Source: Candidatus Bathyarchaeota archaeon
GTDB taxonomy: Archaea; Thermoproteota; Bathyarchaeia; 40CM-2-53-6; RBG-13-38-9
Reading direction: 5' to 3'
Length of the DNA stretch: 51,320 bases
Assembly (NCBI GenBank): GCA_026015185.1
Contig: JAOZGX010000044.1
Span: 1-51,320, forward strand
Under the pieces are notes generated by a model. That model was not told the origin of the DNA, ran no database searches, and saw only the letters and a list, made by a program, of their open reading frames with translations. Below are positions 16,177-25,149 of this stretch, piece after piece. The translations under genes were made by a program, and so were the position numbers. Each line of letters opens with the position of its first letter. Position 1 is the first letter of the stretch.

Positions 16177-17445
16177 ATGAAAAAAAGTGATAGAAAAGCA
16201 GTATTTGATTGCCAGACAGCAGGGATTTCTGGCGATATGATATTAGGCGCTTTGGTGGATTTAGGCGCGGATATAGAGAAAATTAAGAAAAATCTTAACA
16301 TCGCTAGGAATAATTTCTCCAATTGTAAAAAAGCTCAAATAAGAATAAATGATGTTCTTAGGAAGGAGATCAAAGCTAAGGAAATAAATTTCAAGTTGGA
16401 TGAGTCTGCATCTCACATAATGGGCAGACAACTTATCGATTCAATCAAAGCTACAATAAAAGAATTAGATTTCTCTCTTAGAGCAAAAGAATTAGCATTG
16501 AATTCAATTAATACGCTGGTGAATTCAGAGGCTAAAATCCATAATGAAAGAAGATCAAATGTTCATTTGACAGAAGCAGGATCATTTGATACAGTTGCTG
16601 ATATAATATGTGTAACAACAGCTCTTGAAGATTTAGGCATGTTCAAAAATACTACTATATATTCAACACCTGTAGCTGTAGGAGGCGGATTGCTTAAATT
16701 TTCTCATGGTACGACATCCGTTCCTCTACCAGCGACTCTATTAATTGCACAATTAAAAAAAGTGCCCATTGTAGGAGGTCCCGTTTCATATGAATTGGCC
16801 ACTCCAACGGGTATATCTATTCTGTCTAATTTAGTCAATTCATATGTACAATTTTATCCTACGATGACGCCTCTAAAGATAGGTTACGGGGCAGGAAAGA
16901 ATGATTTCAATGAAATTCCAAATGTTTTGAGAATCACTGTTGGGGAATCTTGGAGCTTAAACATGAATAAATTTGATACAGAGGAAGCTATAATTCTTGA
17001 AACTAATGTTGATGATATAACTGGGGAAGTTATGGGTTATTTGCTAGATAGGCTGCTTGAAGAAGGAGCTAAAGATGTTTACTTCACTCCGATCTCTATG
17101 AAGAAAAATCGCCCAGGACATTTAATTAGTGTAATCACAGACAAAATAAAAGTCAGGCATTTGATTGAGGTTCTGTTTAAAGAATTAGGTACTATCGGTG
17201 TAAGAACCTATCCTTTATGGAGATATGCGCTTCCAAGAGAGTCTATTACTTTGAAAATCAAAATAAATAATAAAATAGAATCTATTAGAATCAAAATATC
17301 CAAAGATCATAGTGGAAAAATAGTCAAAATCAAACCAGAATTTGAAGATTTAAAACTATTAGCAAAGAAATTTGACACCTCATTAAGAGAAGTAACAGAA
17401 GCTGTTAATTCTGAGTTAATAAAAAGAAAAATTGGCAAGCTCTAA
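16177..17445 (+). CDS. larC: Nickel-pincer cofactor nickel-insertion protein LarC
   Basis: 422 residues in one uninterrupted frame covering both parts that in Lactobacillus require a programmed frameshift. Diagnostic segments are FDCQTAGISGDMILGALVDLG at the start; LTEAGSFDTVADIICVTTALEDL; the YSTPVAVGGG and PATLLIAQLKKVPI region; and, in the second half, ETNVDDITGEVMGYLLDRLLEEGAKDVYFTPISMKKNRPG. LarC is a CTP-dependent enzyme that inserts nickel into the pincer ligand. With the divergent larB it supplies the cofactor to LarA-type racemases or epimerases encoded elsewhere. Confidence 0.96.
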   Translation: MKKSDRKAVFDCQTAGISGDMILGALVDLGADIEKIKKNLNIARNNFSNCKKAQIRINDVLRKEIKAKEINFKLDESASHIMGRQLIDSIKATIKELDFSLRAKELALNSINTLVNSEAKIHNERRSNVHLTEAGSFDTVADIICVTTALEDLGMFKNTTIYSTPVAVGGGLLKFSHGTTSVPLPATLLIAQLKKVPIVGGPVSYELATPTGISILSNLVNSYVQFYPTMTPLKIGYGAGKNDFNEIPNVLRITVGESWSLNMNKFDTEEAIILETNVDDITGEVMGYLLDRLLEEGAKDVYFTPISMKKNRPGHLISVITDKIKVRHLIEVLFKELGTIGVRTYPLWRYALPRESITLKIKINNKIESIRIKISKDHSGKIVKIKPEFEDLKLLAKKFDTSLREVTEAVNSELIKRKIGKL

Positions 17446-17456
17446 ATTAAAATATA

Positions 17457-17705
17457 CTAAAGTGGAGAACCAGCACAATCAACTTTGCCTTTTATTCTAC
17501 GTAGGAAATTTTTACAGGTGAAGCACTCGACAAATGATACGCTCTTTTCCATTACAGGGCACTCAACACACTCTTTTTTCATCCTTGAGATCATTTTCTT
17601 ACCAATTCCACCTTTTAATTCTTCAACTTTCTCTTTAGGAACTGGTTTAGCTCTTTCAAGCATCGTTATTTCAACACTATATTTTGCTCTCTTTTCATTA
17701 TCCAA
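17457..17705 (-). CDS. Small cysteine-rich protein, function unknown
   Basis: 82 residues. The first half is charged and helical (RAKPVPKEKVEELKGGIGKKMISRM). The second half carries five cysteines in CVECPVMEK, FVECFTCKNFLRRI and VDCAG, which could bind a zinc ion or an iron-sulfur cluster. The family is not recognised. The stop codon lies twelve bases from the larC stop on the opposite strand. The spacing of cysteines and the absence of a signal peptide point to a cytoplasmic metal-binding protein. Confidence 0.7.
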   Translation of the reverse strand: MDNEKRAKYSVEITMLERAKPVPKEKVEELKGGIGKKMISRMKKECVECPVMEKSVSFVECFTCKNFLRRIKGKVDCAGSPL

Positions 17706-18321
17706 GATCAGATCTCCATTGTACTAATTTCAAAATTCTATTATAAAGTTATATTTATGCTTAGAAGATTAATTTTTTTTATCATTTATGCTTACAGACA
17801 ATATTCTGATCATTTTCTCCATCAAGAATTTATAGAAAAAATTCCAGATCATGAGCATAGTATATAGTACAACAGCCATCATTTATTATCAAATCGACGA
17901 TTGGAGTTCAAAAAGGCAAATTCTTTTTCGTAGGGAAAAAGCGTTACGCAAAGCGGAATCAAATTTTTAAGGTTAATTTATAATAATTTCCAGTTATAGT
18001 GCGCATTTTAAATTATGCATTAATGCTAGAAAATGAGTAATGCCCTCCAAATCTGTGTTTTTTCAGGACTAATAGCTGATTTGATTGCATTTGAACGTGT
18101 TCTCTTATATATCCATAAGAAACAATTTATTTTAGCAATTTTCTCTCAAAGGAAGAGCCATATAAGAAATACATTGAAAACTGGAAAAAATATAAATAGG
18201 GATTCATCAAACTCTTAGAAGATTAAATGTATGTGACTTGATGATAGAAAAAACATTTAATAAAAAACTCTATCTTTTATGTTACAATTATTAAAGTTGA
18301 AAGAATACTCGGTGTTTTATT
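17706..18321. other. AT-rich intergenic stretch
   Basis: No supported gene. A 61-codon frame at 18033-18218 has neither a family signature nor a clear ribosome binding site. GCGTTACGCAAAGC near 17940 is a weak imperfect relative of the GC elements. Promoters for the minus-strand cysteine-rich gene and the plus-strand membrane protein at 18322 must lie here. Confidence 0.5.
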
Positions 18322-18708
18322 TTGAAAAATAAGAATGCTTTAGGAGCGGGTTTAAGCATAGTAGGGTTGATGATATTAAATATTTTACTAGTACTGAAAA
18401 CCCTGCCCTTATTCTATAAAGGCATCCAAATCCCTTTACAGGAATCTGCTAAACCAATTGGAAGTTCTCTATTTTCACTTACCTTTTTCAATTTATTCTT
18501 GATTATGATCAATATTTTGATAATATCTTATGTCTTAAACAAATTTGGCTTCAGTAATAAGATCATTCCCTCAATATTTGAGGAAAAAGTCAGTATTGCG
18601 CTGCTTTTAATATTTTCATTGTCAGGATTGGCAATGTGGTATTATCCAATATTTTTGATTGTATTCGTTTCCATAGGCTTATACCTACTTATTATTGAAC
18701 TGAAGTAG
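18322..18708 (+). CDS. Small four-helix membrane protein
   Basis: 128 residues with four hydrophobic spans: about 8-30 (GLSIVGLMILNILLVLKTLPL), 47-75 (SLFSLTFFNLFLIMINILII), 90-108 and 108-126 (MWYYPIFLIVFVSIGLYLLII). No recognisable family. The start is TTG at 18322. The gene stands alone between an AT-rich gap and the aIF1 gene and its product has no catalytic motif. Confidence 0.6.
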   Translation: MKNKNALGAGLSIVGLMILNILLVLKTLPLFYKGIQIPLQESAKPIGSSLFSLTFFNLFLIMINILIISYVLNKFGFSNKIIPSIFEEKVSIALLLIFSLSGLAMWYYPIFLIVFVSIGLYLLIIELK

Positions 18709-18887
18709 TTAAGAATTAAATTTAAATAGGGTTAAATTTTAGTTAAAGGTTTAGAGACATAGAAAAAAGGATTAGCTATCTGTTATGCTGGGCAACTGTA
18801 CAACAATTACGATATTAAAGTCTTTACAATGCATTACAAAAGCACTGTTAAATTTTAAAAAAGAAATGGGGGGAACTATTTAGCAGC

Positions 18888-19196
18888 ATGGCCGAAATAT
18901 GCGCCATATGTGGTCTTCCAAAGGACCTTTGCGTTTGCGGAACAATAAGCATGGAACAACAAATAATCAAGGTTCGATGCGAGACTAGAAAATGGAATAA
19001 AGCAATGACTGTCATAGAAGGAATCGATTCTAAAAATGTTGATCTAGGCGAGCTTGCGACAAAGCTGAAAAGCTTATGCGCATGTGGTGGAAGCGCGAAA
19101 GATAATATGATACTGCTTCAGGGAGATCACAGAGATAGGGTCAAGCAATTCCTAATAGATTATGGCTTTCCAAGCTCTAGCATCGAAGTTCATTAA
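18888..19196 (+). CDS. Translation initiation factor 1 (aIF1/SUI1)
   Basis: 102 residues. A short Cys-rich N terminus (CAICGLPKDLCVCGTI), common in archaeal SUI1 proteins, precedes the SUI1 fold: IIKVRCETRKWNKAMTVIEGI, then LKSLCACGGSAKDNMILLQGDHRDRVKQFLIDYGF. The CGGSxKD...LQGDHR motif is the family signature. aIF1 binds the small ribosomal subunit at the P site and monitors start-codon fidelity. The ATG follows a purine-rich GGGGGGAAC, and a TATA-like TTAAATTTTAAAA lies about 35 bases upstream. Confidence 0.96.
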   Translation: MAEICAICGLPKDLCVCGTISMEQQIIKVRCETRKWNKAMTVIEGIDSKNVDLGELATKLKSLCACGGSAKDNMILLQGDHRDRVKQFLIDYGFPSSSIEVH

Positions 19197-19250
19197 GGGA
19201 ATATTCTAAGGAAAGCATATATCGAATTGGATTCTGATGAAGGCAATAAA

Positions 19251-20177
19251 CTAAATATTTAACTTTAGCGATTCCTTCAAACCCTTGTATCTGTTTCTGA
19301 CAGTTACTTCTGTTACATTTGCTACTTCAGCGATTTCTTTTTGAGTCTTTTTCACGTCATCTAAGACACATGCTACATATAATGCAGCAGCGGCTAGGCC
19401 CATGGGATCCTTTCCTGATACCACTCCTCTTTTCTTTGCTTCTCCGAGTATCTTTATTGCTGTCCTTTGAGCTTTAATAGGTATTCTAACTTTTGATGCT
19501 ATTTTAGAGACACATCTTACTGGATCCTCAACAGGCATCCTAATATTCAATTCACGAAGTAAAAGCCTATAACATCGAGCAACATCTTTTCTTTTTACAC
19601 TACTAGCGGCAGCGACTTCCTTTAAAGTCCTAGGAGTTTCAGTTGCTCTACAAGCTGCATAGAGAGCAGCTGCGGCTATTGCTGCAATCGATCTTCCCCT
19701 TACTAATCCGCTATCAAGTGCCTTTCTATATATTACTGCCGCCCTTTCCTTAACTTGAGATGGTATATGAAGATTATCTGTTAATCTATCAAGTTCTGCC
19801 ATGGCTTGTGCTAAGTTTCTATCTATAGAAGAATGAACTCTAGTTCTAATCTGCCACTTTCTTAACCTGAGCATTTCTAGCCTGGTTGATATCGGTAATT
19901 GCTTTCCATATGCATCGCGATTTATTCGATCTATTACTGTTGAAAGACCTTTATCATGCATAGAATAAGAGATTGGTATACCGACTCTTCCACGAGATTC
20001 TCTCTCTTCTTTAGTAAATGCTCTCCACTCTGGACCTCTATCCATCACGTTTTCATTTATTACAAGCCCACAAGCCTGACAGATAACCTCTCCACGATCA
20101 TAATCTTCTACAAGGTTGTCGCTTGTACACTCTGGGCATTTTGTTATTTTCCATAATTTTTTTGTGTATGAAGTCAA
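19251..20177 (-). CDS. tfb: Transcription initiation factor B (TFB), second copy
   Basis: About 308 residues. Zinc ribbon CPECTSDNLVEDYDRGEVICQACGLVINE; B-reader GPEWRAFTKEERESRGRVG; SMHDKGLSTVIDRINRDAYG; then two cyclin repeats, with the recognition helix in TQKEIAEVANVTEVTVRNRY. It keeps the canonical B-linker and is closer to the usual general factor than the copy at 3263. GTG at 20186 is in frame, but TTG at 20177 is preceded at proper spacing by GGTGAT and is the likelier start. That ribosome binding site lies in one arm of a seven-base-pair hairpin (20185-20208), suggesting control of translation. Confidence 0.97.
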   Translation of the reverse strand: MTSYTKKLWKITKCPECTSDNLVEDYDRGEVICQACGLVINENVMDRGPEWRAFTKEERESRGRVGIPISYSMHDKGLSTVIDRINRDAYGKQLPISTRLEMLRLRKWQIRTRVHSSIDRNLAQAMAELDRLTDNLHIPSQVKERAAVIYRKALDSGLVRGRSIAAIAAAALYAACRATETPRTLKEVAAASSVKRKDVARCYRLLLRELNIRMPVEDPVRCVSKIASKVRIPIKAQRTAIKILGEAKKRGVVSGKDPMGLAAAALYVACVLDDVKKTQKEIAEVANVTEVTVRNRYKGLKESLKLNI

Positions 20178-20184
20178 AATTATC

Positions 20185-20208
20185 ACCCCTTATCTACTTA
20201 AAAGGGGT
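20185..20208 (-). promoter_or_regulatory. Hairpin sequestering the ribosome binding site of tfb
   Basis: On the minus strand ACCCCTT pairs with AAGGGGT across a ten-base loop. The second arm contains the GGGGT of the tfb ribosome binding site. A base-paired start region like this would slow initiation until melted or bound by protein. Confidence 0.55.
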
Positions 20209-20523
20209 ATTGAGTCTAAAGCTTACGCTAGAATCAGGAAAAATACCTGATTCGTAAGAAAAGCTTATATCTGACCCTTCCCTTTTCCATAGGAAAGCAT
20301 GGAGTTATATTTAAGCTTTTTGTTTTTAGGTTCTATCAAGACCGTATCAGATGTGGATTGTTGTAAAAAATCGCCGAATATTAAATCGCAGTCCTGAAAG
20401 AACGATTCTTCTGTTGAATCTTGTATTAATCTATTACCTTATCAAAAAAATAAAGATTTATGAAAGGTATTATCGACATTAAATAATGGCCCGGGAAAAA
20501 GGGTTGTAGACTTAGAAAGGCAG
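20187..20523. other. Leader/intergenic region between tfb and tRNA-Gln
   Basis: Contains the two hairpins listed separately, a minus-strand TATA-like TTAAATATAAC near 20308-20318, and on the plus strand a TATA-like TTAAATAAT near 20480 that fits the tRNA gene. No protein gene is visible. Confidence 0.5.
20222..20258. promoter_or_regulatory. Inverted repeat upstream of tfb
   Basis: CTTAC-GCTA-GAATCAGG, an AAAAATA loop, then CCTGATTCGTAAG: an eight-base-pair and a five-base-pair stem interrupted by a four-base bulge. If the minus-strand TATA-like TTAAATATAAC (about 20308-20318) starts transcription, this stem and the next lie in the tfb 5' leader; otherwise it could be an operator. Confidence 0.5.
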
Positions 20524-20653
20524 AACCCGGTAGTCTAGCGGCCAAAGTGGGCCTAGAAACGGCTTTGGATAACGGGCTCTGGATCCAAAATATGAGAAGA
20601 TACCCGTAGACGGGAGAAATAGTTCCCGAATTCGAATCTCCCCCGGGCTACCA
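20524..20653 (+). tRNA. tRNA-Gln (anticodon CTG) with three introns
   Basis: A cloverleaf can be built only by removing three short insertions. Acceptor 20524-20530 pairs with 20643-20649 (one A-C mismatch at 2:71), followed by A and an encoded CCA. D-stem GTCT (20533-20536) pairs with GGAT (20567-20570) once about 19 bases near 20548-20566 are removed. Anticodon stem ACGGG/CCCGT (20572-20576, 20603-20607) encloses the loop CTCTGG-A, with an intron at 20583-20601 at the canonical 37/38 site. T-stem GGGAG/CTCCC with loop TTCGAAT is split by 20617-20630. The mature length is 75 bases plus CCA. Exact splice points may shift by a base or two. Confidence 0.85.
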
Positions 20654-20746
20654 TTTTCTAGAATATATTTTACACTCATTTATCATGAGTACGGAAGGAA
20701 GTCCAAGAAAGGGCGATTTAGATTATCTTTTCCTCAATTAGCTCAA

Positions 20747-20754
20747 TTTATATC
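20747..20754 (+). promoter_or_regulatory. TATA box of the beta-propeller receptor gene
   Basis: TTTATATC. Transcription would begin near 20775, which rules out the upstream GTG at 20757 and supports the ATG at 20820. Confidence 0.55.
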
Positions 20755-20819
20755 ATGTGATTAACAATCACATCTACTTCAAAAAAAATTATTATGTTAT
20801 ATCTTTACTAAGATATGGA

Positions 20820-23021
20820 ATGATGAACTTATTGATTACATTCTTCAAATGTGTGTGTTATAGGAATATTGCATCGATCATTAGTGCACACACGCATAAC
20901 ATATTTACGCTTCTAGTAATTTTCAATATAATTTTTGTATCATTGCCAACAGAACTAGCTTACTCTGATTCTCAGATGTTGACTGGCGAGATCGTATTTT
21001 CTAGCGATCGAGATGGCGATTTTGAAATATTTCTAATGAACAGTAATGGATCGAATCAGACTCAACTAACTTATGATGTCTCAAATAACTATAAACCAAC
21101 ATGGTCTCCTAATGGCTCAAGTATCTTATTTGAAAGTTTTAATGGTAGAATATTTGAAATGCATAATCTTAATGAATCTGCATTATTTCAAATTGGACCC
21201 GATATGCATAATGGAGATTTTAGGGAACCAACATGGTCTCCTGATGGGAGCAGGATAGCTTTTATTAGTAACCTAGAAGGTGATTATGAAATTTTTATTG
21301 GAGATACTGCTAATTTATTTAAAACTCAATTAACCCTTAGAGGCATAATACAACTGACGCATAATATAGCTACAGACATTACACCAACATGGTCTCCTGA
21401 CGGAACTAAGATTGCTTTTGCTAGTAACAGGGATGGAGATTATGAAATCTTTGTGATGAACGCAGATGGTATGAATCAATCCCAATTAACTTTTAATGGC
21501 ATAGATGATAATTACCCTGCATGGTCTCCTGACGGAACTAAGATTGCTTTTGCTAGTAACAGGGATGGAGACTATGAAATCTTCACTATAAACATTGATG
21601 GCTCAAATACAACTCAACTTACTGATAACAATGAAGATGATAATGATCCTGCTTGGTCCTATGATGGAACAAAAATTGCGTTTTCTAATCGCCAAAATAA
21701 TGACTATGAAATTTTTACAATGAACGCTGATGGTTCGAATTGGATTCAATTAACTGATAATGAAGCTAATGATCGCGTCCCTTCATGGCACCCTCAATAT
21801 GATATTGGTATTTTTGTTTTAGGCTTACCTTCTAAATATTCAGCAATTATTATTGTTGATGGAAAAGAGATGATTATAGAAGGGGGAGGTTTTCAAATTC
21901 TTTCTTTTGATCCAGGAACGAACCATACTATTGGCATTAAGAAAGAACTAATTGAAGGTGAATTAGGTACAAGATACATGAGCAATGTGTCATCAAGAAC
22001 TTTCAACTCAACTGGAGAAATTACATTTGATTATGTAACTCAATATTATTTGTATATATCATCACCTTATGGTAAAGCTACTGGCTCAGGGTGGTATAAT
22101 GAGGGCTCGATTGTGGATTTTAGCATAATCCCAAGTTTTGTGTCGAATATCTTTGATATTCAATACAACTTTATCGGTTGGAGTGGTGACTTTGTAATTG
22201 ATAGTACTAATGCAACAATTGTTATGGATAAACCGTATGTAATAAAGGCAGAATGGGAAAAAAATAAAACTCAATTTAATATTGCGATAGGATTAATAAT
22301 CGCAATAAGTTTGACCATAGTAGCACTAATATTTGTATATAGAACAGATAGAATTAAATCTAAGAAAATTATATCATCGAAATTATTCGCATCAAAACAC
22401 AATCTATATGCATTGGTTACACGAATAAAACATCAAACTCTTAATATGACAAAATCAAAAATTTCATTTAAAAAATTGCCGCTTGAAGAAGAAGTGAACT
22501 TGAAAAAACCTCAAACAAAAACCTTTAAAGGATTTCTAAAGGTCCTAGGATTGGATCGTAAAGAGCTGCGCGGTCGTAGAATTCTCTTTGAGTTCGACCC
22601 TTCCACCTTATATGAAGAGGTTATTATTAATTTTGTGAAAGAATCTCAAACTGACACAGAAAAAATTATTTTATTTTCACCTAAGTCCAGCATCTTATAT
22701 GAAAAATTAAAAAATGTGAAAGATATCGAGTTTGTTCCATTATCGGAAATGATTTTATCACCTATCTTTGATACCCATTCAGGGAAACATTTGACAATAA
22801 TATATGATAACTTATCAGAATTGATTATATCGATTGGATTTGACTCTAGCTATAGATTCATAAGGAAAACTTTAGAATTGTTAGCTGATTATGATTCTAC
22901 AGCTTTATTCCTTTTTAATCCAAATGCACATGCTTCTAATGAAACTAATAGTATTAGGAGTCTATTTAGCGATCGAATAGTTTTCGAAAAAGAAGGGCTG
23001 AAAATCATTAAACTAGCTTAA
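20820..23021 (+). CDS. Membrane receptor: extracellular TolB-like beta-propeller with cytoplasmic degenerate KaiC-like domain
   Basis: 733 residues. A hydrophobic signal/anchor (NIFTLLVIFNIIFVSLP, about 27-45) precedes five or six WD40-like PD40 repeats of TolB type (xxWSPDGTKIAFASNRDGDYEIFVMNADG..QLT), about 55-345. A beta-rich region with an InlB/List-Bact-like segment (YYLYISSPYGKATGSGWYNEG) runs to about 490. One membrane span follows (FNIAIGLIIAISLTIVALIF), then a basic linker. The last 150 residues (FEFDPSTLYEEVIINFV to RIVFEKEGLKIIKL) are clearly homologous to the C-terminal domains of the response regulators at 9041 and 38318. It probably senses something outside and signals inside. 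The downstream aconitase gene appears independent. Confidence 0.88.
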   Translation: MMNLLITFFKCVCYRNIASIISAHTHNIFTLLVIFNIIFVSLPTELAYSDSQMLTGEIVFSSDRDGDFEIFLMNSNGSNQTQLTYDVSNNYKPTWSPNGSSILFESFNGRIFEMHNLNESALFQIGPDMHNGDFREPTWSPDGSRIAFISNLEGDYEIFIGDTANLFKTQLTLRGIIQLTHNIATDITPTWSPDGTKIAFASNRDGDYEIFVMNADGMNQSQLTFNGIDDNYPAWSPDGTKIAFASNRDGDYEIFTINIDGSNTTQLTDNNEDDNDPAWSYDGTKIAFSNRQNNDYEIFTMNADGSNWIQLTDNEANDRVPSWHPQYDIGIFVLGLPSKYSAIIIVDGKEMIIEGGGFQILSFDPGTNHTIGIKKELIEGELGTRYMSNVSSRTFNSTGEITFDYVTQYYLYISSPYGKATGSGWYNEGSIVDFSIIPSFVSNIFDIQYNFIGWSGDFVIDSTNATIVMDKPYVIKAEWEKNKTQFNIAIGLIIAISLTIVALIFVYRTDRIKSKKIISSKLFASKHNLYALVTRIKHQTLNMTKSKISFKKLPLEEEVNLKKPQTKTFKGFLKVLGLDRKELRGRRILFEFDPSTLYEEVIINFVKESQTDTEKIILFSPKSSILYEKLKNVKDIEFVPLSEMILSPIFDTHSGKHLTIIYDNLSELIISIGFDSSYRFIRKTLELLADYDSTALFLFNPNAHASNETNSIRSLFSDRIVFEKEGLKIIKLA

Positions 23022-23153
23022 AGTCACTAAGGATTACATTTGGTTTTTAATGCATTTATTTTTTTTCTAATTTATTTTAAGCATCTTGTTTGATTTTCAT
23101 TGATATCTTCTTTAAACTTAAATCAATTGATGTTACAGTATCTTTGATGCTAA

Positions 23154-25079
23154 ATGGGAAAGAGCGTCACCCAAAAAATAATAGAAAATCACATTGTTGA
23201 AGGAACTTTTGACTATGACAGAGAAATCGCAATTAGAATAGATCAAACGCTTACACAAGATGCTACTGGCACTTTGGCTTTTATGGAATTTGAAGCATTA
23301 GGAATTAAAAAAGTAAAGACCGAACTTTCTGCAAGTTATGTAGATCATAATCTTCTACAGACAGACTTTAGAAATATGGATGACCATTTATTTCTACAAT
23401 CTGCTGCGAAGAAATTCGGAGTTTACTTTTCAAGACCAGGCAACGGGATCTCACATCATATACACTTAGAACGTTTTTCAGCTCCAGGTAAAACACTACT
23501 TGGTGCTGATAGTCATACATCGACATCCGGTGGTTGTGGAATGCTCGCTATTGGAAGTGGTGGGCTAGATGTTGCAATGGCAATGGCTGGATATCCGTTT
23601 TTCCTCAAGGTTCCTGAAATTATCGGAGTGAAATTAACAGGTGAACTCGATCCTTGGGTTTCAGCAAAAGATGTTATTCTTGAGATGTTGAGAAAACTGT
23701 CTGTTAAGGGCGGTATAGGAAAAATAATAGAATATTTTGGTCCAGGAATTAATACTTTAGAAGTACCAGAAAGGGCATCTATTGCTAATATGGGAGCAGA
23801 ATTGGGTGCAACTTCAACGGTTTTTCCATCTGATTTAAACACGAAAAGATATCTTGAAGCTCAAGGCCGAGGAAAAATATGGAAAGAGATTAAACCAGAT
23901 TCAAATGTGGACTATGATGAGACAATAGAGGTAAACCTAAGGGATTTGGAACCGCTTATTGCTACTCCATCATCTCCTGACAATATAAGGAAAGTCAAAG
24001 ATATAGAAGGGGTAAAGGTATCGCAAGTTGTGATAGGTTCATGCACTAACTCATCATATCGAGATCTAATGATGGTTGCAAGTTGTCTAAAAAAATGGAA
24101 CATTCATGAAAATATATGTTTGGAAATTAATCCTGGTAGTCGCCAAATTCTTGAAAATATTGCCCATTCAAGCGGTTTAACACAGTTGATACACTCAGGT
24201 GCTCGTATTCAGCAATCGGGCTGTCTAGGATGTATAGGAATGGGTCAGGCTCCTGCTACTAATGTTGCTTCATTGAGAACTTTTCCGAGAAATTTTCTGG
24301 GAAGGAGTGGAACAAAAGATGATCAAGTGTTTTTATGCAGTCCGGAAGTGGCGATATCGGCTGCGATTAAAGGAGAAATAAGAGATCCTAGGAAATTAGG
24401 AAAATCTCCTAAAGTGGAAGAGCCTCAAAGATATATAGTAAATGAAGAGATGATTATTCCACCGATTAAAAATTCAGAATATATAGAAATTATAAGAGGC
24501 CCTAATATCAAACCATTTCCAGATTTCAAACCACTACAGAGTGAAATAAAAGGAGAGATAGTACTCAAAGTTGACGACAATATCACAACCGACCATATAT
24601 TACCCGCGGGCAGTAGCATTCTACCTCTTAGAAGTAATATTCCTGCGATAAGCGAATTTACTTTTTCTAGTTTGGATCCCAATTTTTCAAAAAGGGCGAA
24701 AAAAACTAAAGACCCAATTATAATAGGCGGCGAAAATTACGGCCAAGGTTCAAGTAGGGAACATGCTGCAATAGTCTGTAGGTATCTTGGAATCAAAGTT
24801 AAAATAGCTAAAAGCTTCGCACGGATACATAGATCAAATTTGATCAATTTTGGTGTATTGCCTTTAGTCTTTAAGGAATCAGGCGATTATCAAGAACTCG
24901 ATAAGGGAGATAAAATAAACATCTCAAATATAAGAGACCAAATTTCTGGCAATTCAGATTATATATTAATTGGAGCAGGTAATGAGCGGATCAAATGTTT
25001 GAATGAATTCTCAGAAAGAGAAAGAAATATGCTTCTAGCTGGTGGATTAATTAATTTCGTCAAGCAATCGATTCAGTAA
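23154..25079 (+). CDS. Aconitate hydratase
   Basis: 641 residues, the compact mitochondrial-like length. The N-terminal region binds substrate (GADSHTSTSGGCGMLAIGSGGLDVAMAMAG). Iron-sulfur ligand cysteines lie in GSCTNSSYRDL and GCLGCIGMGQAP. A swivelling C-terminal domain has the GGENYGQGSSREHAA loop and the KSFARIHRSNLINFGVLPL active-site segment. It interconverts citrate and isocitrate through a [4Fe-4S] cluster in the citric-acid pathway. A related homoaconitase or isopropylmalate isomerase role is less likely because both domains are fused. ATG start. No other citric-acid-cycle gene is adjacent, but pyruvate:ferredoxin oxidoreductase lies 6 kb on. Confidence 0.95.
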   Translation: MGKSVTQKIIENHIVEGTFDYDREIAIRIDQTLTQDATGTLAFMEFEALGIKKVKTELSASYVDHNLLQTDFRNMDDHLFLQSAAKKFGVYFSRPGNGISHHIHLERFSAPGKTLLGADSHTSTSGGCGMLAIGSGGLDVAMAMAGYPFFLKVPEIIGVKLTGELDPWVSAKDVILEMLRKLSVKGGIGKIIEYFGPGINTLEVPERASIANMGAELGATSTVFPSDLNTKRYLEAQGRGKIWKEIKPDSNVDYDETIEVNLRDLEPLIATPSSPDNIRKVKDIEGVKVSQVVIGSCTNSSYRDLMMVASCLKKWNIHENICLEINPGSRQILENIAHSSGLTQLIHSGARIQQSGCLGCIGMGQAPATNVASLRTFPRNFLGRSGTKDDQVFLCSPEVAISAAIKGEIRDPRKLGKSPKVEEPQRYIVNEEMIIPPIKNSEYIEIIRGPNIKPFPDFKPLQSEIKGEIVLKVDDNITTDHILPAGSSILPLRSNIPAISEFTFSSLDPNFSKRAKKTKDPIIIGGENYGQGSSREHAAIVCRYLGIKVKIAKSFARIHRSNLINFGVLPLVFKESGDYQELDKGDKINISNIRDQISGNSDYILIGAGNERIKCLNEFSERERNMLLAGGLINFVKQSIQ

Positions 25080-25149
25080 CTGATTCACCTTACAGAATCT
25101 TTTAAATAGAATGTCTTTCATTTGCCTTTAATTCAATTTGGGTGGTTCA

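Noticed and set aside
18033-18218. 61-codon plus-strand frame in the AT-rich gap
   Set aside because: No ribosome binding site, no recognisable domain, composition like non-coding DNA.
20757-20819. GTG 20757 as start of the beta-propeller receptor
   Set aside because: It would precede the transcript start predicted from the TATA box at 20747-20754.
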